Part shown: positions 1 to 9,000 of the stretch, in pieces
How positions within the stretch are numbered: the first letter of the stretch is position 1
Layout of the letters: every line of letters begins with the position of its first letter
DNA from: Labyrinthula sp. Ha
Lineage: Eukaryota > Sar > Bigyra > Labyrinthulida > Labyrinthulaceae
Length of the DNA: 64,000 nt
Direction: 5' to 3'
NCBI GenBank assembly: GCA_015227615.1
Contig: JAALGZ010000044.1
Coordinates: 124,001 to 188,000 of the forward strand
Position numbers and translations under genes: made by a program
Notes under the pieces: model-generated
Database searches by the model: none
The model's input: the letters and a program-made list of their open reading frames with translations, nothing else
Told to the model about the DNA's origin: nothing

Positions 1-3000
1 TTGACTATTACTGCCTTGATTCGTGATATAGCATGGAAACTCTATTTATATCTTGCAAGAATAAAACAAAACTATCTCAAGCAAATAATAGTTATGCTCT
101 CCGTACTTTCCAGTATTTTTTCAGAAAACTTGTTCTAGAAGAATCCAAAGTTTCTATTCTGACATTTCCCTCCTAAGAAAACATAGTCATTCTACTGCTT
201 TGGGTAGCAGAGAATTTGAAACAAAAAGAGAACGTAATTCTTTTCTAATAGTCCATTGCTTTAATTAAAATGTAATTCTGGGTTTAAAGGCGAGGCATCA
301 AGTAATTAAGGAATAGGTAGATAACATGACCATCTATACACTTAACACTGTACTTAGGGTTTAATAAATCCAGCCAAGAATCATTGATCTTGTATTCTGC
401 CGGACCTAAATAATGCATTCATTTTCAATTATGGCGATTACATATGTGTTAATACTACAATTCAGGGCAACTTTTGATAGATTAACATTTTAACAAAGAT
501 AAAATTTTCAAGGAGATGTCTAGCCAATGCAGTTATTAATTAGAATTATCCGTAATATCAGTCGACTTCTTCAGACTTTCAAGGCCAATTGTTTCTTCTG
601 GGTGCTTAAAACTTTAAAATAAAAAAAGAGGTTGCTTAAGAACAGCCAAACTCACTTTTCTGGTCAAACTATACATTCAGGCATCATAAGACAAAGTATT
701 CTGCTTTAACGGATACCTTTTGTTTAAAATGAGAAGATTTTTCACAAATAGTCAAAATAAAACCGCCTTAACTACTTGGTCGGTAGCTCAATATATCACT
801 TCACGAAAAATATTGCTTTAATGACGTTGAAATATTAGTCTCTTAATATGATATTGGGCCCCTATATCGCAAGAATGTAGGATTCTTTTCTCACACACAT
901 ATTATGGAACATGTTCACACTGTGTTATCAACTTTCATCCAGTTTGCAAAGGAGAAAAATGGCTGTTATATAAGAATATTTCCACCGCTAGAATAACAGT
1001 AGAGCGAATAAAGTTTGTGGACTTAAGAGAATTAGAGTTTGCACTTCTGATTCAATACATTATAGCATCAAGTTAAGTTACATCACCGTATTTTTTCAAC
1101 AATTTCCAATCCTTTAAACAGATGAAATACAGGTAGAGATTTCATAAAATAAAGTTGAATCTTCCTATGTGTGGAAATCAGGACTTTCCAGTATACCAAT
1201 GGTTACTGGAAATCACAACAACTGGGGATATTGTCAATTGGTACCCAAATTTGGAATTGAGAGATAAGAAGTTTATAGAATTCTAAAGCTTGAACGTCTT
1301 GATGCAAAACTTAGCTCGATGCCTGTCGTATAAAAACAACTTGGAATAAAAGCAAAAAGTGTGATTCTTTCAAAAATTGTTCTAGGAAAATCCTTTTTCG
1401 TGATTGGTACCAAATACTCTCCTTTTTACATTTGTTAACGGGAGGCTATAGGACACAGCATATGGTAGGGTAAGAGAACATTCTCTATCTTCGGTACCCG
1501 AACATGGAAAATAATTTGAATCGAAAATCTGTCAGCTCCGTGAGAAAGGGATTGGTCTCGTGGGGAAGACCATTCATGAAAACCTACACATCTTTTTCAT
1601 AAAAGGCTGTCACCACACCAGAATGCAATAACCAGAGTTCAATATTACATGCCTAAATAATGTTATGACAACGGAAGTAAAAAATCAACTAGAATACATC
1701 TTGAAATAAAAGGTTACGTCTACTTTAGAGTCTGCTGATGCTGTCGCCCTCATATAAATATGTTTGTCTTATTTTAGCCTTATATAAATTCGTTCTCCAC
1801 CTCGACTCAAAAACGGTACTTCTTAGCTGCTTCCGTGATATACGATTACTCGAGAATATATACTTTTCTTTGAACTGGGAATAGATCTTATTAACACCAC
1901 CTTTGAGACAAGCATACATGTAAGGTAGCTGGCCTTCAGCCAAATATAATCTGGGCTTATGATGATTCTTGTGGTCCATAAAGACAATAAGGAAGCTACT
2001 TTTCAATTTTGAAGAAAGTTGAGGCAATATAAAAAGGACCTATACATATAAAAGAATGAAATACAATCCCTATCGCCAAAATTTCTTTCTAATACTTAGT
2101 ACACCTTGTTCCCTATAAATTAAGTTGTTTTATTGTAGTGGTTCACATTTGTTGACATACCTCATCCAGATAGGAAAGAAGAACAGATATTAAGGAATGC
2201 CTAATAAAGTTTAGATATGGGTTGGAAGAGTGGAGATGAAGAACCAAAGGAGCTTATATTGTACTTTATATAAAATGTCCTAGATGAAGCAGATAAAACC
2301 TTGTTCTAGCAAAGAAGTATTTTTACAGGTATTTATCTCTATTACTTCAAATATTGTTGGTAAATGTTTTCTGTGTCTGTTAACTTACTTTAGGGTTGTT
2401 GTCTTGTGATAACTCCTAAATAAGAAACTTCCAGGGTTCTTTAAGTTATGAACCTGTATTTTCTCTTACCATACTCAAAATCCAACAAGTTTTTATTATA
2501 TTGCTAAAAGAGGCTTTGGGGGTTGAATAGAGTATTTTTCTTGATGTTAAGCTAACATTTTATTCAACTCAAGACAATTTACTTTACCCTGAATTAGCCG
2601 TATTTATGAACCAGCACTCGGATATAAGGATGCTACTTAATACCACGATTCTAAGCTAATTATTACAGTATTTTTGAAGCACAGCAATCACTGAAAAGTT
2701 ATTAGACTAATGATGCAATTTTATAATTTTTTTGGATGTGCTTTACTATAATCACTTTATCAGTCCAAAGTAGACATAATATTATTAAAAAATATCAATG
2801 CTGAAAAAACAACATAAGTAAAACAACAACATACCATATATTCTTTATTCTAAAGAGATTTAGTATCTTGATAGAGAAACCGAGGCAACGAAAGAAAAAG
2901 CAAGTACATATTATTAAGACAACGGTCATTTTCAGTAACCTTGACAAATATCCCTACATCTTATGAAACAAAAAAGAAATAATACCTAAAAATAGCTTTT

Positions 3001-3473
3001 GAAATTTTAAATATAATATTATTTGGTGGAGATGTATTCTCATTCTAAGACTTGGTTTTCTTTTTATGTAAATGAGTTGCATATTACACACTTGTTTCAC
3101 TGTGCCACGTCATTCCGTATATTGGTAGGTGGTTATGAGTTAACCGTTAAGGATTTTGTAATAATGAAAGATTAATACAAGAATTATACGAGAAGGGATC
3201 CGTTGATAAGAGTTTTCATTTAGTACACGAAGTACTGGCACTGCAGAAATATAATAACAAGAAAAAAACACGTTCCAACTCTATATTGATATAATTAATC
3301 AGAGAACAAATAATATTGCTCCTTACAAGCAAAGGTATTATGTTTTCCATGGATTAATTAAATAGTAGGTTTTCTACATTTAGTGTGAACAGTTCTCGAT
3401 ATTAAAATCATACTAACTATTAGATAATATGGTAAAGTAAAGAAACAAAAAAAAGTAAAATAATAGTTTAATG
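1..3473. other. Gene-free stretch
   Basis: No reading frame here rises above what chance gives at this base composition; the longest, about 100 codons on the minus strand near 1.7-2.0 kb, has no recognisable domain and no conserved-looking motif. I see no tRNA, no tandem array and no transposon protein. The last 400 bases before the gene ending at 3474 become more AT-rich, like other island edges in this window. Confidence 0.6.
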
Positions 3474-4580
3474 TTAACCTTGGTTTAAATATCTCCTTCG
3501 TCTCCAAACTCCTTTGCATCTTTTTTTTAGTGTTTTAAGATTAGAAGGATTTACAACTATTGTTTGAAATATGCGTATTTTAGATGATATCATAGCAAAA
3601 GGTAATAATATTGCTACTAAAGGTTTTTGACAAATATTCTGAGCGATATTTAAATTATTTCCTATGCCATTATCTTTTGATAACAAATCTATGAATAATT
3701 TAGCAATTGGATCTGCTTTTCCAGCAAGTTGAATTGACAAATTAGGTATTCTAAGAGTGGTAGAATTAAATATCTTATAAAGTATAGAAGTAACTAATCG
3801 AATAGAAGAATCAGTGAATAAATGAAATTGTAGAGAAAGGTAACTAAAAATATATAAAGTTGGACTTAAACTCTTGGAAAATGCTAAAGAGTCGTTTGAA
3901 AGTTTCCAGGTTAATTTTTGATTAAGAACAACATCTTCCTTCGACCTTGTACATAGTAAAAGTGGCTTGTTTAATTTTTTTGATTTTGGAGATCGGGAAA
4001 ATATTTTATCTATATTTGTAAAATAAAATATAATATTATTAGCAAGTTTTCTCTTTTTCTCTTTTTCTAACTTAATTAGAATATTAAGAACCGGAGCATT
4101 TAAATATTTTGTTCCACATTTAATAAGTTGATTTCCATAAAAAGTAATATTTAAATCACTAGATTTAGGAAATAAAAAAAATATATTTGATAGAAGAATT
4201 TCAAATTCGAGTTGTGATTCAAACACGCATGAATCAAAACTTAGTGAAACTTTTACATTTTCTCCAAATTGTTTCAAGAAATTAAGCAACAGTTTAGAAA
4301 GAAAAGGGAAATAAACTAAATGACAAGCTATGCTAATATAATGTTTAAAAGAAAAATTCTTAATCCTTGGAAGAGATTGAAGTCCTGGAAGATCTTCCAT
4401 AATGTTTTCTTTTTCAAGGAGTTCATTATTTTTCTCGTGAAATGAAAGTGAAACTCCACCAAATTGTTCACTCACAGCTTTATTCAATAATTCGTTTCCT
4501 CCCATCAAATTTAAAGTATATTCAGCTTCACTAATCATCCAAGCATGTTTTCCTTCAATGTAAAATCTGTTTTCTTTCAT
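3474..4580 (-). CDS. Unrecognised protein, copy A of a two-member local family
   Basis: A 368-residue soluble-looking protein that I do not recognise. The start is set at the ATG at 4580 because the paralogue at 5488-6546 begins with the same MKE-x-F-Y pattern; a longer frame upstream uses only GTG. The two copies share an N-terminal block (LMGGN...LLNK...FGGVSLS at about residues 25-45), a middle block around SFDSCVFES, a block with QLI and an AP-[VL]-L step, and a C-terminal block with FHLF...SIR...FNSTTL and a LIDLLS motif. Regularly spaced leucines and isoleucines resemble a degenerate leucine-rich-repeat or F-box/LRR fold, but this is inference. No signal peptide or membrane segment is convincing. 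It is intronless and ends in TAA. The two copies flank the dehydrogenase relic and face the same way, so they probably arose by duplication of this locus. Confidence 0.8.
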   Translation of the reverse strand: MKENRFYIEGKHAWMISEAEYTLNLMGGNELLNKAVSEQFGGVSLSFHEKNNELLEKENIMEDLPGLQSLPRIKNFSFKHYISIACHLVYFPFLSKLLLNFLKQFGENVKVSLSFDSCVFESQLEFEILLSNIFFLFPKSSDLNITFYGNQLIKCGTKYLNAPVLNILIKLEKEKKRKLANNIIFYFTNIDKIFSRSPKSKKLNKPLLLCTRSKEDVVLNQKLTWKLSNDSLAFSKSLSPTLYIFSYLSLQFHLFTDSSIRLVTSILYKIFNSTTLRIPNLSIQLAGKADPIAKLFIDLLSKDNGIGNNLNIAQNICQKPLVAILLPFAMISSKIRIFQTIVVNPSNLKTLKKRCKGVWRRRRYLNQG

Positions 4581-4715
4581 GTTTTTCACTACTTTGTACA
4601 CACAATGACGTTTTGTTTGTTTTAATATGTGACATTTAATAATATAGTTATGTTTTAACTAGGCAATTTATTTAAATTCAACAGAAAATTAAGTATTTAT
4701 AGCTAATTTATGTAT
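4581..4715. other. Intergenic stretch where the dehydrogenase 5' half should be
   Basis: Very AT-rich DNA between the start of the minus-strand family gene and the first recognisable dehydrogenase codons. I looked for a TGxxxGIG nucleotide-binding loop in all plus-strand frames and found none, so the dehydrogenase N-terminal half is absent here. Confidence 0.5.
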
Positions 4716-4750
4716 ATTTTGGACATTTTGTTTGTGTAACTAAAACCCTT

Positions 4751-4779
4751 GTAAAATAGTTTTTTCTTTTGTTATTCAG
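4751..4779 (+). other. Mini-intron, 29 nt
   Basis: GTAAAATAG donor side, pyrimidine-rich body and TTCAG acceptor. Removing it joins a Pro-Phe codon pair to the ENNKDGF block, as expected for an SDR. It matches the size class of the other introns in the window. Confidence 0.65.
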
Positions 4780-4952
4780 TGAGAATAATAAAGATGGATT
4801 TGATATTACAATGCAAGTTAACTTTTTGTCGCATGCTTTGCTTACAAATCTTCTTTTGAATAGTTTACTTGAATCACCTTCTGCAAGAATTGTTTTTCAA
4901 TCTTCAGTTACAAGATTTACTACAAAGTTTAAAAAGAATGGATTAAAGAATT

Positions 4953-4981
4953 GTAAAAGCTAACTAAAGAACAAAAGCAAG
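4953..4981 (+). other. Mini-intron, 29 nt
   Basis: GTAAAAGCT donor and GCAAG acceptor, phase 1. Its removal puts the upstream frame (through the RIVFQSS strand) into register with the YGNSK frame downstream, which otherwise look frameshifted. Confidence 0.7.
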
Positions 4982-5487
4982 ACTTCATTGGAACAAATTC
5001 TTCAAAAGATATTGCTGATAGATATGGAAATAGTAAAATTTGTACAGCAATATTTTGTCTTGAACTTGGAAGAAGATTTCCCTCTTTAACTTGTTGTGTA
5101 GCAGATCCAGGAGTTTCAGCAACAAAAATAACGAAATCAGCAGAAAAAAATAATGCTCCAAATTCTATTTCAAGATTTTTTGATGAACTTTCAACAAGTA
5201 TATTTTTTCCACCAGTTATGCAATCTGCTGCTGATGGTTGTTTAACTTTAGTTGAAGCATCTTTTGGTGAAAATATTAAATCAGGAGATTTTATTGCACC
5301 TAATTATGTTGCATTTGGAAAACCAAAAATTTTTTCAAATTATGGAAAACAAAAACCTGGATTTATGAAAACTGTTTGGAATATATTGGAAAGAGCAATT
5401 AGAAATGAAGAAGATTGGAAAGAATGTTTAAAGACTTGTGAAGAAGAATTAAAAATTAGTTTCTAGAAATAATAATTGATAAATTTA

Positions 5488-6546
5488 TTATTTAACCATA
5501 TTTTTTATTTTTTTGTAGTTTTCTGGAATAATTTTTTCTTCATGAAAAGAACAAAGTTTTTCAGATTTACAAACAAATGGAAACAAAGTTCTAAGAAAAT
5601 GTTTTGAAAGTGGTGCAGTATCAATAATATTCAGTTTATTTTCAAGAACTCCTTTTCTTGAAACCAAATCTATCAAAAGTTTTTCAACTGGATTTGCTGA
5701 TCCAAAAACTTCAAGTACTAAATTTTCTATTGTCAAAGAAGTTGAGTTAAATAGTTTATCTAAAACTGAAGATACTGATCTAATAGATAAAGATTTAAAT
5801 AAGTGAAAAACTAAAGTTAGATTTTTCATATAAAGAAAAGAATTATTTAAACCTTTTGCAAGAATAATTGATTCTTTTGATATTCTTAACTTTATATTTT
5901 GTTCAAAAGGAATATTTATGCTTGATTCCTTTATTAAACAAAGTACATCATTATTTTTTTTCAACTTAAAAGAACTAGGGAAAAAAATTTTTGGATCTGA
6001 AAAATAAAAATTAAATTCATCCAAAAGTTTTGTATTTAAATACCAAATAGTTTTTAAAAGTGGAGCACTATAAAAATAATTTTTGTTTTGAATAAGTTGA
6101 TAATCTACAAAGAAAACACTAATTTCAGAATATTTTGAGCGAATTGAATATATTTCTTCAAATAAATGCTTGAAATCTACTTCAGAATCAAAAACACAAC
6201 TTTCAAAATTCAAATAAATCTTAGCAGAGTTTTGAATAGTTTCCAAAAAAGTCAAAACTGTATTTGAAAAAAATAGAAAAGGTGTCAAACAAAAATCAAG
6301 TTGTAACCTTTTTATGTTTGTTCTTTTTACTGAGAAATACTTTCTTACTTCATCTGCGTTTTCTTTAATATATTCTTGAGAAAGTTTATTCTTATCAAAG
6401 CAGTGTTTTGATAATAAAACACCACCAAATTTTTTTTGAACAACTTTATTCAAGAAAGAATTTCCTCCCATAAAATTTATTCTATATTCTGATACATCAT
6501 TTGCAGAAAAAGAATCTTTTTTCATATAAAAATTTGTTTCTTTCAT
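5488..6546 (-). CDS. Unrecognised protein, copy B of a two-member local family
   Basis: A 352-residue protein, paralogous along its whole length to the 3474-4580 gene. Both start with MKE and contain the MGGN...LNK...FGGV block near the N-terminus, a [FN]-x-SCVF-[DE]-S step in the middle, and FHLF..LSIR..SVLDKLFNSTSLTI followed by a LLIDLVSRKG block near the C-terminus. Conservation is scattered over hydrophobic positions, typical of old paralogues under purifying selection rather than of a fresh duplicate. I see no catalytic motif, signal peptide or membrane segment; an LRR-like or F-box-associated fold is possible but unproven. It is intronless. Its stop lies 22 bp beyond the end of the convergent dehydrogenase relic, and its start is about 90 bp from the end of the reductase-like gene. 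Confidence 0.8.
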   Translation of the reverse strand: MKETNFYMKKDSFSANDVSEYRINFMGGNSFLNKVVQKKFGGVLLSKHCFDKNKLSQEYIKENADEVRKYFSVKRTNIKRLQLDFCLTPFLFFSNTVLTFLETIQNSAKIYLNFESCVFDSEVDFKHLFEEIYSIRSKYSEISVFFVDYQLIQNKNYFYSAPLLKTIWYLNTKLLDEFNFYFSDPKIFFPSSFKLKKNNDVLCLIKESSINIPFEQNIKLRISKESIILAKGLNNSFLYMKNLTLVFHLFKSLSIRSVSSVLDKLFNSTSLTIENLVLEVFGSANPVEKLLIDLVSRKGVLENKLNIIDTAPLSKHFLRTLFPFVCKSEKLCSFHEEKIIPENYKKIKNMVK

Positions 6547-6632
6547 ATCTCCTGAAACGATATAACTTCTGAATAATTTGTGTAATTTAAGGATTAAGTA
6601 AACATTTTTTTATGTAAGAAATTAAATATCAC

Positions 6633-7499
6633 TTATAATTTAAATACTTGTTTTTTAGTAAAACCTTTTTCACCTAAAATTCCTTTTAATTCTGTTGAAA
6701 ATAGTTTTCTAAAAGCAGAAATTCCACCAACTGTATTAACAAAAGAACGAGTTCCAACTAAAAATAAAACACCATCATTTTTATCCACTTCATATTTTTT
6801 TAAGTGTTCTAAAAGTTCTTTATCCAAAGAAGTTGAACTAAATCTACCCTTTTCAAACTCTAAATTATTTTTTCCAGTTGGTTTTGAAAGTATAAAATGA
6901 ATATGAAATTGATCTGGATATTTTTCTTTTAAATTGTTTAACTCTTCTAAACATAAAATATCTTCTTCATTTCTATTTTGATATATCAAAAATATTTTTG
7001 TTTTATCGGCCTCATCGGAAAAAACAAATTTAATCAACTGCAACAAAGGCGCTAACCCACTTCCACAACAAACTAAACATAAATATTTCCATCTATTTAA
7101 AAAATATCTTTTCCCTTCAAATAATTTTGCTGGTTTCATTAAAATATCAATTTTAGTTCCTTCTTTTGCATTACATAAAAAAGTTCCCATACAATTTTTC
7201 TATTCTGGATATGATTTTATCATAAACTCAACTTTTTCTGTATTTGGTAAGATTACTGGATCATAAGCACGTATTTTTTTCATTTCTGAACTATAAATCA
7301 TTGCACATGAAGGAATTCCTTTATTCAAAAACAGGTTCTTTTGTTCTGTAGGTATTTTGCAAGTTATTTTATGGACATTGTGAGTGAGTTGTTCATTAGA
7401 CTGAATTTCAAAAGGATATAAACGAAGTACATCGGAAAGTGTTGTTCCATCAATACCAATATGACTTGAATTACTAAAGGCTGAACCTATAGATTGCAT
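6633..7499 (-). pseudogene. NADH-cytochrome b5 reductase-like gene with an in-frame stop
   Basis: The N-terminal half has the FAD-domain pattern of cytochrome b5 reductases: PFEI at the start, an HNVHKITCKIP strand, RAYDPV in place of the usual RxYTPv, then an IKSYPE strand. The C-terminal half has a C-G-S-G-L-A-P nucleotide loop (usually GGTGITP), an LLQLI helix, an IYQNRNEEDIL strand (usually anQTEkDIL) and a terminal KKQVFKL resembling the usual cVF-F end. The two halves are in the same frame but separated by a TAG at 7200-7202, where the family usually has a glycine. The terminal CGPP motif is replaced by VGTRS. I place the start at the ATG at 7499; just upstream is a TTCTTCCAG-like intron acceptor. 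An LTR element begins about 25 bp upstream and has cut off whatever preceded it. Probably a dying gene; programmed readthrough is less likely. Confidence 0.65.
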
Positions 7500-7524
7500 G
7501 ATTCTAGCCACTGGAAGAAAATGT

Positions 7525-7729
7525 TGTCTTTATCTCGCGTCGCGGTGACTTTGGATTTAGAGATGTGAAAAGTCCTTCTTGTTAGATTGTGTGTTAACGG
7601 TTAAGTGATACGATATGTCAAACGATAACTATTACAGCGTTACCTTAGATTTATAACAAATACTATAGTACAAGTAGACTCTCCACAGTTTCCGGGCATA
7701 GGAACAGTAACCCAAAACTGGGAGAGAGA
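7525..7729 (-). repeat. 3' LTR of the gypsy element
   Basis: Direct repeat of 19227-19431. On the plus strand it starts TGTCTTTATCTCGCGTCGCG and ends CTGGGAGAGAGA. It matches the other LTR at 197 of 205 positions without gaps. At about 205 bp it is short for a Ty3/gypsy LTR. Next to it on the internal side is a short guanine-rich run on the element's sense strand (7730-7738), which is where a polypurine tract is expected. Confidence 0.92.
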
Positions 7730-7757
7730 TCCCCCCGAAATAAGGGATCCAACCGGG

Positions 7758-8940
7758 TTAGAAATAGTTCACGTGAAAGGATGGTGTAAGATCTAATCCC
7801 GTTGATGTCCAGTTGCATCGCACATTGTTAGTACGTGCAAAAAACTCAATTTTGTTATGCTGAGGAAAACTTCGGTCCAACAGAGAATAGAACACTTCTG
7901 TTTTCATCGAAGGCTTCTCAGGCTGAGCCCAAATTAAGTTGGAATGTTCTTTAGCGAATATCTCGAAGAAGGTGTCAGAGTAAGTTAATTTTTCGTTTTC
8001 TTTTCTTATAAATACGAGGCAGATTTCCTTGCTATGTTGCAGGATATAGCCAAGACTTTTGTGTAACTTGCCAGAATTATTTCTTTTAATCCATGTGATG
8101 CTGTCGGTCAAATAATATTTAAGAGAGTTTGCCCACTTCAATACGGTAAAATAGGAGTAGTTAGTTACCCAAATAAATAGAAGTGAACCATAGGGAAAGT
8201 TGGTTAAGGGTAAAGTAATTTTTGAGAATTTTTCCAGAGAGAGAGTTGGATAATCCAGAGTAACCCCCCCTAGCGGGATTCGAGACGCCGACCTTCCATG
8301 GCGGGTCCATCACGGCGAGGGTGTATATATCCAAACTTCTTCTGGGATGCGAATAAGTCATGCTGAATATATTTTCCAAAATAACTCTAGAATGAGCAGG
8401 TCTGAAATAAATTTTTAAAGTTGTTCCAGCGATCTGGAATAAGTTTCCATCCTGATAGTTTAAAATAACCTTGGAGACTTTATCGAGGTCCAATAATGTG
8501 ATAACTACATCTTCATCTTGAAGCTCCATCGAGACCGAAAACTGGCCTTCAGAGACAGAATATTGTGAACTAGAAGTAGTAAATAGGCTTGCACTTCCCT
8601 CAGAACCTCTAACTGTGCACCAGTAGCTGCTAAGAGTCGTCCAAAAATCATCATTGATGCTAATAATTGAATAAAAAGTGTCCAAAGATTCTTTATTGTG
8701 AATATAAATTTCTTTCAATTGTGAAGTATGATCTGATAACTTCTTCTTAAGAATAGAAATATTGAGACTATATTTCTTAATAAAGCCCTGAGCACCTTCT
8801 AAATCGACTTCAGAAAGTAAAAGCTTTATGTGTCGTAAATCGTTAATTCTTCTAAAATAAGGAATGAAAAGATCTTCGTAATTCTTTTTGCATAAAATAT
8901 TCTTGAACTGCTTTAAAAAGGCATCTTTTTCTGAGAACAT
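7758..8940 (-). pseudogene. MT-A70-type N6-adenine methyltransferase region, cargo of the LTR element
   Basis: This region lies between the integrase and the 3' LTR, on the same strand as the element's other genes. About 200 residues without a recognised domain precede a DPPW catalytic motif (codons at 8296-8307) that follows a short hydrophobic strand, as in METTL3/METTL14/METTL4/MTA1 proteins. Further on are a W-I-K-R-N-N-S-G strand, an H-S-K-E-I-C-L-V-F-I-R segment that fits the family's H-x-K-E-H-C-L-x-G-x-K-G, a KPS...EVFYSLLDR helix that fits HKPDEIYxMIER, then KIEFFAR and NWTSTGLDL, which fit KIELFxR and xWxxxGNxL. MT-A70 enzymes methylate adenine N6 in RNA or DNA using S-adenosylmethionine. 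The region is broken in this copy. Which substrate its ancestor used cannot be read from the sequence. I am confident of the family, less so of the subfamily. Confidence 0.82.
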
Positions 8941-9000
8941 ATTTGTTCTTCCTGGTAAGTTTTTATGGAATTAATTGATTCCAAGTTCCGTGCGTAAATA

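Larger units (their letters stand above)
4716..5466 (+). pseudogene. Short-chain dehydrogenase/reductase relic, 5'-truncated
   Basis: This is the C-terminal two thirds of an SDR of the retinol-dehydrogenase/WWOX-like type. Visible parts are an LDIL strand near 4718, the DGF...VNFLSHALLTNLL helix, an RIVFQSS strand, the catalytic YGNSK (Tyr at 5023-5025, Lys at 5035-5037) and an ADPGVSATKI turn. Two mini-introns, 4751-4779 and 4953-4981 (29 nt each, GT...AG), restore one frame for the downstream exons, so the apparent frame change near 4950 is not damage. The relic is nevertheless dead: the glycine-rich cofactor-binding half is missing, because the minus-strand family gene begins only 136 bp upstream, and a TAA lies in frame in the first remaining exon just after the LDIL strand. 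The rest has few changes, which suggests recent loss. The frame ends in TAG right before the second family gene. Confidence 0.75.
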
